Part shown: piece by piece, positions 6,699-13,251 of the stretch | Layout: each line of letters starts with the position of its first letter | Numbering within the stretch: the stretch's first letter is position 1 | Virus record (IMG/VR): IMGVR_UViG_3300042006_000233 | Coordinates: 1-25,844 of that record | DNA length: 25,844 nt | Strand: one strand, 5' to 3' | DNA from: a virus | The notes under the pieces: generated by a model | What the model was told of the DNA's origin: nothing | What the model saw: the letters and a program-made list of their open reading frames with translations, nothing else | The model's database searches: none | Translations under genes and position numbers: made by a program

Positions 6699-6736
6699 TG
6701 TCAACTGTTGGTTGTTAAATGTCAACTGCTGGTTGA
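6699..6736 (-). promoter_or_regulatory. left operator pair (OL-like) with TTGACA boxes for the leftward early promoter
   Basis: Two 19-bp near-identical direct repeats lie at 6696-6714 and 6717-6735, spaced 21 bp apart. Within them are the interrupted palindromes TCAACTGTTGGTTGT (6701-6715, one mismatch) and TCAACTGCTGGTTGA (6722-6736, perfect TCAAC-N5-GTTGA). Read leftward, each repeat contains a consensus -35 TTGACA (6704-6699 and 6725-6720). No good -10 is visible at 17 bp, so the exact start is open. The same palindrome occurs beside the repressor gene. Confidence 0.75.
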
Positions 6737-6740
6737 TATT
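6712..6740 (+). promoter_or_regulatory. weak candidate rightward promoter for the Abi-like gene
   Basis: TTGTTA (6712-6717), a 17-bp spacer and GATATT (6735-6740) match four of six consensus bases in each box. The boxes overlap the left operator pair, so transcription of the Abi-like gene could be repressed by, or compete with, the leftward promoter. The remaining leader 6741-6858 is AT-rich with no other feature seen. Confidence 0.3.
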
Positions 6741-6858
6741 TTTTTCGTTCTTTGGTCCCTTTGCATTGAGTCATAGACTGTGTGGTGGCTTTTCGATAGC
6801 ATTTATGGTTTTTTGCTGAGTGCTTATCTTCTATTGAAGAAGAATTACAGGAGTTAGT

Positions 6859-7071
6859 ATGTTGCTTGAGAAAAGGCTGGCCGCTGAATATAGGAGAAAG
6901 CTTCGAAACGAGAAAATATCCATTTTCTTTCGCAAGATCCTTATAAATTTTTATGATAAATGTTCATGGATGCGTTTTGGGCCGACCTTTCTAGCTGTTA
7001 GCCTTTTCCTTATTTCCTTATTTCCTTATTTCCTTTGTCGCATTTATTTTGTGGTTGAAAGTCTCGGTTAA
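6859..7071 (+). CDS. N-terminal part of a split AbiC-like abortive infection protein
   Basis: This 70-codon reading frame has the only good translation start in the locus: AGGAG (6849-6853) five bases before ATG 6859. It encodes a basic cytoplasmic N terminus (MLLEKRLAAEYRRKLRNEK) and then one membrane helix rich in Leu, Phe and Ile. It stops at 7071, just after an 8-bp repeat tract at 7005-7035. The downstream 316-codon frame continues with the parts expected next in the putative abortive-infection family but is in another frame and has no ribosome site. One extra repeat unit (+8) or two fewer (-16) would fuse both into a single open frame of 382 or 374 residues. It is read as the 5' part of one gene. 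Confidence 0.65.
   Translation: MLLEKRLAAEYRRKLRNEKISIFFRKILINFYDKCSWMRFGPTFLAVSLFLISLFPYFLCRIYFVVESLG
7005..7035 (+). repeat. 8-bp tandem repeat tract (TTATTTCC)
   Basis: TTATTTCC occurs three times at 7010-7017, 7018-7025 and 7026-7033. The period-8 identity extends from 7005 to 7035, 31 bases or 3.9 copies. It lies in the coding part for the membrane helix of the split Abi-like gene. Tracts of this kind change length by slipped-strand mispairing, and 8 is not a multiple of 3, so each change moves the frame. Confidence 0.9.
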
Positions 7072-7999
7072 TCTTGATTTTCCATTGTTGAAGTTTTCGA
7101 ACGTTACTCAGCTTGCGTACATGGGCCAGATCGGAGATTTCTTTGGTGGTGTTCTCAATCCTCTTCTTAGCTTTATGGCTCTCATAGCTGTTTTATTCAC
7201 TATTAAAATGCAAAGTAAAGAGCTTAAAGAGGCAAAGGAAGAGACTCGGATTGCGAACCGTATTCAAGATAAACAAACGGCGGTGTTTGAACGGCAAAAT
7301 TTCGAATCAGTCCTTTTTCGATTGTTAGATGTCCATGGACGGTTATCGGAAAGAATGCGGATTAAAAACAAGTTGGGAGATGGTGATGTTTTTAAGTGCG
7401 TTGTTGATAACGTACTCGACTTGGTGAACGAAAATGAACCAAGTGTGAAAGATGCTTATATTCCTGAATTAGACTCTTGGGCGGAACGTCGAGAAGAGCA
7501 AAAGCGGCGTGACACCGATGGTCTGAGAAGGCTGGTTGTAGCTGTGGGGGAAGTTATTGATAGTGACTATAAAATATTGCTGTCACAATATTTTCGTAAT
7601 ATGTATCAAATACTAAAGTTGATTGATAATTTCAAATTAGAAGTGTATGAAGATGGGGCGGATAAAGGGAGAAAGTCTAAGAGGCAGTTGAGGATGGAGT
7701 ATTTTCAGAGGAGGCAATACTGCAATATTTTAAGAGCGCAAATCTCGGATGATGAATTGAAAGTTTTGTACTTAAATTGTCTTATGCGCACTGGTTACGG
7801 ACTTAAATATTATGTCGAAAAATATTCATTGTTGAAGCATATGGATAAGGGTGACTTTCTTCACGTTTCCTGGCAGTGGACAGCTGTATACGAAGAAACC
7901 GCGTTTGCCGATTATGAACAGATATCCGACTTTCAAATTAAAGAGTTTCAGAAAATGCGAAGCTCAACGAGCTTTTCTCACATGTTTCCACATCATTGA
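7049..7999 (+). CDS. AbiC-like putative phage abortive infection protein (main body)
   Basis: The frame encodes up to 316 residues resembling the putative phage abortive infection (AbiC-like) family. It has YMGQIGDFFGGVLNPLLSF followed by a membrane helix (about 23-50). A charged coiled segment (KELKEAKEETR) and the QNFESVLFRLLDVH motif come next. The C-terminal domain includes YCNILRAQISDDELKVLYLN and GYGLKYYVEKYSLL. Such proteins are membrane-linked and thought to stop infection by other phages. Possible starts TTG 7049 and ATG 7121 lack a Shine-Dalgarno, so expression probably needs the upstream frame (ATG 6859) and a repeat-length change, frameshifting or reinitiation. The locus is clearly AT-richer than its surroundings, suggesting separate acquisition. 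It runs toward the repressor gene and ends 21 bases from it. Confidence 0.75.
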   Translation: MWLKVSVNLDFPLLKFSNVTQLAYMGQIGDFFGGVLNPLLSFMALIAVLFTIKMQSKELKEAKEETRIANRIQDKQTAVFERQNFESVLFRLLDVHGRLSERMRIKNKLGDGDVFKCVVDNVLDLVNENEPSVKDAYIPELDSWAERREEQKRRDTDGLRRLVVAVGEVIDSDYKILLSQYFRNMYQILKLIDNFKLEVYEDGADKGRKSKRQLRMEYFQRRQYCNILRAQISDDELKVLYLNCLMRTGYGLKYYVEKYSLLKHMDKGDFLHVSWQWTAVYEETAFADYEQISDFQIKEFQKMRSSTSFSHMFPHH

Positions 8000-8020
8000 T
8001 ATAGTGCTTTTAGGATGTAG

Positions 8021-8752
8021 TTACTCTGGGATAAAAGAGCCAACGACTTTTCCGCAGATATGAGTTTCTTCCGTGATATCAATTATTGGATATTGCGGAT
8101 TGATAGGTCGTAGATATTGTCTGCCGGCGTCCTCTACTAGAATTTTAAAGGTAGCCTCATTAGTCCTAGGAACCCTTGCAATGACACGATCACCAGTCTT
8201 GGTTTCTGCCTCAGGATCAACAAAAATGATACATCCTGTCGGATAGCTGCGCCCAGGCCCAGGATTAGTCATCGAGTCCCCGAGAACCTTCAAAGCATAC
8301 CCATGGTTGCTAATCGGAACAGGGCACGATAGCCAAGAGTCAGCGTCATAGTTCTCAAAGTTTGAGATCGCCTCACACCAAGCCCCAGCTTGAACCCACG
8401 AGATCAATGGAACCTTACCAAAGCGCTGATTGATTTCACTGACGTTGCTTACGTCAGCAATGGCTAACTTGCGAACGTTATTCTCACCGGTCTGCTCTTT
8501 CGGCAGCACACCGTACTCAAGCCACTCTCTTCTTACCTTTAGCCATGAGCAGAGCGCAGACATGCTATCAGCCTCTGCCATTGCTTCGCCATTGAGCCAT
8601 TTGCTAATGGCCTGAGTGGTCTTATTCACGCCCACGCTTTTCAACTGCCGATGAATATCGACCCCGCGACCCCGGCTACGTACGCCGGCATCGTCGAGGG
8701 CTTCGTTTAGGCGCTCGCTGAAAGCTGCGCGGAGAGAATTTTTATCAACCAT
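8021..8752 (-). CDS. cI: CI/LexA-type phage repressor (S24 self-cleaving)
   Basis: This 243-residue repressor keeps the prophage silent. The N-terminal helix-turn-helix region spans about 8-75 (RLNEALDDAG, TTQAISKWLNG). The C-terminal S24 peptidase domain spans about 112-240. The predicted cleavage site is Ala122-Gly123 (WVQAGAW), the nucleophile is Ser160 in GDSM and the general base is Lys203 in ATFKIL. With these residues intact it should self-cleave when RecA is activated, so the prophage is probably SOS-inducible. It is transcribed leftward, divergent from the Cro-like gene. A TCAAC-N5-GTTGA operator spans its own start codon. It ends 21 bases from the oppositely directed Abi-like gene, with no clear terminator between them. 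Confidence 0.93.
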   Translation of the reverse strand: MVDKNSLRAAFSERLNEALDDAGVRSRGRGVDIHRQLKSVGVNKTTQAISKWLNGEAMAEADSMSALCSWLKVRREWLEYGVLPKEQTGENNVRKLAIADVSNVSEINQRFGKVPLISWVQAGAWCEAISNFENYDADSWLSCPVPISNHGYALKVLGDSMTNPGPGRSYPTGCIIFVDPEAETKTGDRVIARVPRTNEATFKILVEDAGRQYLRPINPQYPIIDITEETHICGKVVGSFIPE

Positions 8753-8759
8753 GAGTTGA
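8745..8759. promoter_or_regulatory. operator overlapping the repressor start codon
   Basis: TCAAC-CATGA-GTTGA is a perfect copy of the shared interrupted palindrome. Its centre contains the repressor ATG (8752-8750 on the minus strand). Binding here would block the repressor's own transcript just after initiation, a simple negative autoregulation. Confidence 0.7.
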
Positions 8760-8773
8760 GAGTCTCACAAAGG

Positions 8774-8800
8774 TTGCGCAATAGTCAGTTGATCTATAAC
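8774..8800 (+). promoter_or_regulatory. candidate PR promoter for the Cro-like gene
   Basis: TTGCGC (8774-8779) and TATAAC (8795-8800, five of six consensus) are 15 bp apart. An alternative -10, TAACAT (8797-8802), gives 17 bp. Operators at 8778-8792 and 8802-8816 cover the spacer and the start region, as expected for a repressed early promoter. Confidence 0.5.
8778..8792. promoter_or_regulatory. middle right operator (imperfect)
   Basis: GCAAT-AGTCA-GTTGA matches eight of the ten defined bases of TCAAC-N5-GTTGA. It lies between the -35 and -10 of the candidate PR promoter. Its weaker match suggests a lower-affinity site. Confidence 0.5.
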
Positions 8801-8801
8801 A

Positions 8802-8816
8802 TCAACCGCAAGTTGA
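8802..8816. promoter_or_regulatory. right operator next to the Cro-like gene
   Basis: TCAAC-CGCAA-GTTGA is a perfect copy of the palindrome, directly downstream of the candidate PR -10 and 16 bases before the Cro-like start. Repressor or Cro binding here would block early rightward transcription. Confidence 0.7.
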
Positions 8817-8831
8817 TAAATGGAGGTTGTC

Positions 8832-9092
8832 ATGTTGGACCCCACAGATTTTCCGAGCGCTATTGCGTTTGCTTTCGAAGCAGTGGGCGGCATTGGGGCT
8901 GCTGCCAAGGTATGCAATCGAAGCTATCAGGCTCTGAACAAATGGAGACAGGCTGCCTGCCTGCCACGAACGGATTACACCGGTGAAACCAAATACGCTG
9001 AGCTTTTAGCTGCTGCAGCAGAGCGGAAAGGCAACGCCTTTCAAGCCACTTGGCTGTTGAACGCCTCGGCTCCCCAGAAAGCTGCAGCGTAG
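8832..9092 (+). CDS. cro: Cro/YdaS-like transcriptional regulator
   Basis: This 86-residue protein has a helix-turn-helix of the YdaS/Cro type: AIAFAFEAVGGIGAAAKVCN followed by the recognition-like SYQALNKWRQ, then LPRTDYTGETKYAELLAAA. It is the first gene of the rightward early operon, divergent from the repressor, the position of lambda cro. It is expected to bind the same operators and favour lytic growth. The ATG at 8832 is chosen because GGAGG lies five bases before it; the ATG at 8820 would overlap the operator region and lacks a ribosome site. Confidence 0.85.
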   Translation: MLDPTDFPSAIAFAFEAVGGIGAAAKVCNRSYQALNKWRQAACLPRTDYTGETKYAELLAAAAERKGNAFQATWLLNASAPQKAAA

Positions 9093-9096
9093 ATAG

Positions 9097-9121
9097 AAAA
9101 AAGGCGACCCAAAAGGTCGCC
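9097..9121 (-). terminator. leftward rho-independent terminator
   Basis: On the minus strand GGCGACC (9121-9115) pairs with GGTCGCC (9109-9103) around a five-base loop, followed by six T (9102-9097). On the plus strand no T-run follows, so the direction is leftward. It lies just past the end of the Cro-like gene, where no leftward protein gene exists. Confidence 0.75.
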
Positions 9122-9325
9122 CAGTTCCTCCCGGCACGCACCACCACAGCGCTGTCGGGTCGCGATAAAGGTAGGCGGGCACACCACATGCAACCACCTC
9201 TCTTTATCGTGCTTTTCCAAGGCTCGGAAGCCTTGGTGTTGCTGCCTTTTCCACCACAGATTGGGCAGCTGTTGCGCCAGGGGTGAGCAACGGATTGCTC
9301 GCCCCGGCACGGTGCCGGTATCGAT
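9097..9325 (-). ncRNA. candidate leftward structured small RNA between cro and cII
   Basis: The 332-base stretch 9093-9424 has no convincing gene but strong structure that makes best sense on the minus strand. A possible promoter is TTGAAA (9359-9354), 16 bp, TAGATC (9337-9332). Reading leftward come a 7-bp hairpin (9318-9304), an 11-bp hairpin with loop TCCG (9305-9280), an 8-bp hairpin with loop TCCG (9236-9217), a long-range 8-bp stem (9209-9202 with 9170-9163) and a terminator (9121-9097). The first two hairpins share two bases and could not form fully together. Its position between cro and the CII-like gene, antisense to the early transcript, recalls lambda OOP RNA. No known RNA family is identified. 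Confidence 0.4.
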
Positions 9326-9424
9326 CCCTAAGATCTAGCCGGCGTTTGGGCCCTTTCAAGCCACGCGGCAAATGTATCACCACTGCATGTCGCGCGGCAC
9401 TGGCAACTTACAAGGATTAATGCC

Positions 9425-9943
9425 ATGAGCCGCATCATTCTGAGCTCTGTCGAGCGAGCGCAGCGGGAAGTTTTGCCGCTTGATCTCGCGCTTTACCACG
9501 CTGCCCGGGACTACCCCGGCGGCGCGGCCGCCATCGCCGCCACCACCGGCCGCAATGCGACCACGCTGCAGCACAAGCTGTCTCCAACACACCCCAGCCA
9601 CACGGTGAATATTCAAGAATTCGGCGAAATTCTTGAGCTGACCAAGGATCGCCGCATTCTGGATGCGGTGCATGCGTTGGTAGGTGATACGACTTGGCAG
9701 GAGCTGGCTGAGGCGTACACCAACGACATGCCCGAGACGTTGACCACTGGGATCGCCGAGTACTTCCGGCAGGTCGCGGATCTGGCGGATACCTGGGCCA
9801 AGAGCATTGGCGACGGTGTGGTTTCTGATAAGGAACTGGCAGCGATTCGCCTGCAGGTGTTCCGTGGGATTCAGGGGCTGTTGGGGTTGTTCAACCGCGC
9901 CACGTATGTCAACCAGACGACGCGAGGTGTTGATCGTGGCTGA
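9425..9943 (+). CDS. phage regulatory CII-family protein
   Basis: This 172-residue protein resembles the phage regulatory CII (CP76-like) family. The N terminus has a DNA-binding type segment (DLALYHAARDYPGGAAAIAATTGRNATTLQHKLSP) with NIQEFGEILELTKDRRIL following, and the C terminus is helical. Family members act in lysogeny decisions of P2- and lambda-related phages. The ATG at 9425 has AAGGA eight bases upstream. It is second in the rightward early operon, after the Cro-like gene and the structured region, and its end overlaps the TraR-like start by 8 bases. Confidence 0.8.
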   Translation: MSRIILSSVERAQREVLPLDLALYHAARDYPGGAAAIAATTGRNATTLQHKLSPTHPSHTVNIQEFGEILELTKDRRILDAVHALVGDTTWQELAEAYTNDMPETLTTGIAEYFRQVADLADTWAKSIGDGVVSDKELAAIRLQVFRGIQGLLGLFNRATYVNQTTRGVDRG

Positions 9944-10163
9944 CATCGCAGATTTTGCAAATGACCTGGTGCAGGAGCGCATCGATCAAGCGCTCGCCGC
10001 ACGCAACGCCACCAGGCCTGCCTTGGTGGCGCATTCGTTTCTGTTCTGCGAAACGTGTGATGACCCGATCCCTGAGGCTCGTCGTTTGGCGCAGCCCGGC
10101 TGCACACAGTGCGTTGTGTGCCTTTCTCTCGTGGAACTGAAGAGGGCACACCATGCTCGATGA
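9936..10163 (+). CDS. TraR/DksA-family zinc-finger protein
   Basis: This 75-residue protein has an N-terminal helix (DFANDLVQERIDQALAAR) and a C-terminal zinc finger C-x2-C-x17-C-x2-C (Cys38, Cys41, Cys59, Cys62) with the family sequence DDPIPEARR and PGC between. TraR/DksA proteins bind the RNA polymerase secondary channel and adjust promoter use, here presumably during early phage growth. The GTG at 9936 is preferred over longer in-frame starts because GAGG lies upstream and the N terminus then matches family length. It overlaps the previous gene by 8 bases and the primase gene by 11 bases. Confidence 0.82.
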   Translation: MADIADFANDLVQERIDQALAARNATRPALVAHSFLFCETCDDPIPEARRLAQPGCTQCVVCLSLVELKRAHHAR

Positions 10164-12372
10164 TGTGTTGGGGCAATTCGCCGATTACGGGCTTGAGCCT
10201 GCGCAGCCCCTGGTGTTCGGCAAGCTGACACGGTGTAAGACCGCGCAGGACAAAGGTAAGGAAAAGAACGGCTGGTATGTCGTTCACGAGCAGCGTACGG
10301 AGAAGGGCGAGACGCTGATTTTCGGAGCGTTCGGTGATTGGCGCTCGGGCGAGTCGCAGAAGATCAAGGTCAAGGCCGGCCGGATGTCGCCGGAAGAGCG
10401 TGAGGTCATGCGCGCTCGGCAAGAAGAAGCCAAGCGCCGGGCTGCCGAGATCTCGGCCAATGCGGCACGTCGTGCGGCGAATCGGGCGGCGGGGATGTTC
10501 AAGCGCATGCCGGAAAAGGGCCGTAGCGACTATCTGGATCGCAAGCAGATCGTCGGCTTTGGCGTTCGGTATGCGCCGCGTACCGGCGCGTTCTTGGTGC
10601 CGATGAGTAATGTGCGTGACGAGATTGTCGGCCTGCAGGTGGTGTTCCCGACCAAGCAAGAGGACACCGGCCGGGACAAGTCCTATTGGCCTTATGGCAT
10701 GTCGAAGGAAGGTGCTTTCCATCTGATCGGGCCGCACCCGGATCCGGGCGAGCCTGTATTGGTATGTGAGGGCTACGCGACCGGGGCAAGCCTGCATATG
10801 GCCACGTCACTGACCGTGGCCGTTGCATTTGATGCGGGCAATTTGTTGGTGGTTTGCAAGGCCATGCGCGAGCGGTTTGCCGGTTGCCCGCTGATCATCT
10901 GCCGGGACGATGACTGGAAGACCACGAAGCCGAACGGCGAGACATGGAATCCCGGTGAAGAGAAGGCGAACAACGCAGCGTTGATCGTCGGTGGCCAAGT
11001 GGTCGCGCCGATCTTTTCCGGAGAGCGGGAAGCCAAGTGGACCGACTTCAACGATCTGCATGTCGCGGAAGGTTTGGAAGCGGTGCGCCGTCAGGTGTTG
11101 GCGGTGGTCAAGCCGCCTGCTGCTGGTGGTTGGAAGGATCTGCTGGCACGTAGCGAAAGCGGCGCGCTGATTGCGCACATGCAGAACGTCGAGTTGATCC
11201 TGGCCAATGATGAGCGATGGGCCGGAGTAATCAGCTACAGCGCGTTCAGTTCGAAGATCGTGAAGCTGCGTGCGGCACCCTATGGTGGCGGCACGGGTGA
11301 TTGGGCGGACATTGATGATGTGCGGGTGATGAAGTGGCTCGCGCAGCAGTACAACTTGCGGGTCAAGGCGTCTCATGTGATCGAGGCGGTGAGTGTGGTT
11401 GCGCATGACCATGCGTTTCATCCGGTGCGGCAGTACCTGCGCAAGCTCGAATGGGATCGCGTGCCGCGCTTGGAAAGCTGGCTCACGGACGTTATGGGTG
11501 TGAAGGCTACTGATTACTCGAGCAAGGTCGGTAAGCGCTGGATGTTGTCGGCTGTTGCTCGTGTGATGAAGCCGGGCTGCAAGGCTGACTCGGTGATGAT
11601 CCTTGAGGGTGCGCAGGGCGCCGGTAAGTCGACGGCGATGAGCATTCTCGGCGGAGAGTGGTTCATGGATACGCCGTTCGCCCTGGGCGACAAGGACGGC
11701 TTTCAGGCGATCCGGGGCAAGTGGATCGTCGAGCTGGGCGAGCTGGACAGCTTCAACAAGGCCGAGAGTACCAAGGCCAAGCAGTTTTTCTCGGCATCCA
11801 CTGACACCTACCGCGAGAGCTATGGCCGGCGGACGATGGACGTGCCGCGTCAGTGTGTGTTCGTGGGTACGACGAACCAGGACGAGTACCTTAAGGACGC
11901 GACCGGTAACCGGCGGTATTGGCCGGTGGCGTGTACCAAAGTGGATCTGGAGTTGTTGCGCTCGATTCGCGAGCAGCTTTGGGCTGAAGCGGTGTTCTGC
12001 TACGACGCGGGCGACCTTTGGTGGGTGACGCTAGAGGAGGCTTCGATGTTCGGTGAGGAACAGGACGAGCGCTTTGTGGTGGATGAGTGGGAAGGTCCAA
12101 TTCTGACCTGGCTCGAGGAGTCGCAGATCGGCGAGACCACCACAGGCAGCGAGGTGCTGGCCAATGCGCTGAAGTTGGACTTTGGGCATTGGGGCAAGCC
12201 GGAGCAGATGCGGGTCGGGGCAATCATGCATCGGTTGGGGTGGCGGCGTGTGCGGTTGCCTGCGCTGGTGAAAAGTGGGCAGCGGCCGTGGGCTTACAAG
12301 AAGCCGGCAGGCTGGGGTGGTGCCTCAACGTTGCAGCGCGAAGCGTTCGAGGAGCCTTGTTTCGATGATTAA
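10153..12372 (+). CDS. TOPRIM and VirE-type primase-helicase
   Basis: This 739-residue protein is the phage replication enzyme. Residues about 130-310 form a TOPRIM primase domain: CEGYATGAS (about 205-213), an acidic RDDD (about 251-254) and a later NDL. Residues about 430-640 form a VirE/VapE-type P-loop helicase domain: Walker A GAQGAGKS (486-493), Walker B-like WIVELGEL (524-531), a VGTTN sensor (about 571-575) and NRRYWP (about 586-591). The N-terminal 110 residues include a long charged helix. It is expected to prime and unwind phage DNA. It overlaps both neighbours (11 and 8 bases), so it is operon-coupled. No separate helicase or O/P pair is seen. Confidence 0.88.
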   Translation: MLDDVLGQFADYGLEPAQPLVFGKLTRCKTAQDKGKEKNGWYVVHEQRTEKGETLIFGAFGDWRSGESQKIKVKAGRMSPEEREVMRARQEEAKRRAAEISANAARRAANRAAGMFKRMPEKGRSDYLDRKQIVGFGVRYAPRTGAFLVPMSNVRDEIVGLQVVFPTKQEDTGRDKSYWPYGMSKEGAFHLIGPHPDPGEPVLVCEGYATGASLHMATSLTVAVAFDAGNLLVVCKAMRERFAGCPLIICRDDDWKTTKPNGETWNPGEEKANNAALIVGGQVVAPIFSGEREAKWTDFNDLHVAEGLEAVRRQVLAVVKPPAAGGWKDLLARSESGALIAHMQNVELILANDERWAGVISYSAFSSKIVKLRAAPYGGGTGDWADIDDVRVMKWLAQQYNLRVKASHVIEAVSVVAHDHAFHPVRQYLRKLEWDRVPRLESWLTDVMGVKATDYSSKVGKRWMLSAVARVMKPGCKADSVMILEGAQGAGKSTAMSILGGEWFMDTPFALGDKDGFQAIRGKWIVELGELDSFNKAESTKAKQFFSASTDTYRESYGRRTMDVPRQCVFVGTTNQDEYLKDATGNRRYWPVACTKVDLELLRSIREQLWAEAVFCYDAGDLWWVTLEEASMFGEEQDERFVVDEWEGPILTWLEESQIGETTTGSEVLANALKLDFGHWGKPEQMRVGAIMHRLGWRRVRLPALVKSGQRPWAYKKPAGWGGASTLQREAFEEPCFDD

Positions 12373-12724
12373 GGAGATCGATTCGCTGCTTAGGTCATGG
12401 GCTCAGGAGCTGCATTCGGATCTCTCAAGTGGAGGTCTCGCAGGTGGGAATATGGTCGCCATGATGATGGAAACTAATGGTCAACTGATTCGGGGGCGAC
12501 GTGCCTTCCGTGCGCCACTGGAGAGTTCGTTGGACATTGAGCTGATCGTGAACAAGCATCTCGCGCCCGAGCTGGTGACGGTCGTGCGGGAACATTACTG
12601 CACGCTCGACGTTGATATGCGTTTGCGGTACGCCCATTGCGGTTGCGGCCGCGACACGTATTACCAGCGCTTGCACGACGCGCACCTGCAGATCCTCGGT
12701 GTGATGATGGGGATGGCTGCGTGA
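12365..12724 (+). CDS. putative phage late regulator (antiterminator Q/RinA-like)
   Basis: This 119-residue protein starts MIKEIDSLLRSWAQEL and has a C-terminal DNA-binding pattern: VVREHYCTLDVDMRLRYAHCGCGRDTYYQRLHDAHLQILG, in which CGRDTYYQRLHDAH looks like a helix-turn-helix. Proteins of this length and pattern at this place in Pseudomonas phages are annotated as antitermination or RinA-type regulators. It is the last early gene, overlapping the primase by 8 bases. About 480 bases downstream lies a terminator and then the holin, the lambda Q-tR'-S order. Identification is moderate: pattern plus position. Confidence 0.6.
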   Translation: MIKEIDSLLRSWAQELHSDLSSGGLAGGNMVAMMMETNGQLIRGRRAFRAPLESSLDIELIVNKHLAPELVTVVREHYCTLDVDMRLRYAHCGCGRDTYYQRLHDAHLQILGVMMGMAA

Positions 12725-13251
12725 CCCCAGGCATTACTCCCGCTGTTGTTGTCCCACTGGCCCGTCTTGTCTCGCTGCGTTTTGATGCAGTGGGACAGGT
12801 GCGGGCCGTGTCGTTGTTGGGCTGTCCCACCGTCCCGCTTGCGACTGACACCCGCCCATGTATGCGTAGCGGGCAGCAGCACGCGCTTACGCGCGAACGC
12901 GTGTTCTTTAATTTTCTTCCTTTACACGAGAAAGGAGAAAGATAAGTAGGACAGTGGGGCGAAGCCCCGAATTTAGGCGCTCTCAGGTGTCCTACTTCAA
13001 TTCTGAAAAGTGGGACGAATGGGACACCGCTGAAACAACAGAATGCCGTGGTGGTGTATTCACCGACATTCGCTAGGCGTTCCCCCTGTGTTACCCACTT
13101 ATTCACCGGGTGGCATTAAAACAGGGTTGCTGCCACCGGAATCGACCTGTAAAAAGTAGTCATCTTCGATAGGTGCGACCGCAGAGAGCGGCAGGCACCA
13201 CACCACCAAACCCGGCCATTGCGCCGGGTTTTTGCGTTTATGGGGTAGGCG
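12725..13251. other. 527-base non-coding region with GTGGGAC-type repeats and a large inverted repeat
   Basis: No convincing gene is seen. GTGGGAC or a one-base variant occurs seven times in both orientations: 12751-12757 (-), 12790-12796 (+), 12824-12830 (-), 12946-12952 (+, GTAGGAC), 12989-12995 (-, GTCCTAC), 13010-13016 (+) and 13019-13025 (+, ATGGGAC). A perfect 10-bp inverted repeat, AAGTAGGACA (12944-12953) and TGTCCTACTT (12988-12997), encloses a GGGGC-GAA-GCCCC hairpin (12956-12968). Clustered repeats next to the primase gene could be a replication origin or a regulator-binding region. 13026-13207 holds nothing recognisable beyond a weak promoter-like TTGCTG-17-TAAAAA. Confidence 0.5.
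13208..13234 (+). terminator. rho-independent terminator before the holin gene
   Basis: AAACCCGGC (13208-13216) pairs with GCCGGGTTT (13223-13231) around CATTGC and runs into further T. It lies 17 bases before the holin start, so late genes would need antitermination or read-through past it. Confidence 0.85.

Noticed and set aside
9041-9310. Minus-strand reading frames across the cro-cII gap, including one with C-P-I-C and C-M-W-C pairs
   Set aside because: The Cys-containing frame has no start codon before the first Cys pair, and the others overlap cro in antisense. The region is dominated by hairpins and a leftward terminator, so an RNA is the better explanation.
12721-12945. 74-codon GTG frame overlapping the end of the late regulator gene
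   Set aside because: It begins with a neat GTGA overlap, but the sequence is made of the repeated GTGGGAC-type motifs and ends inside the inverted repeat, and the protein looks like no known family. It is treated as non-coding.
13131-13159. Possible late promoter TTGCTG-17-TAAAAA upstream of the terminator
   Set aside because: Both boxes match the consensus poorly, so it is mentioned only within the non-coding region.
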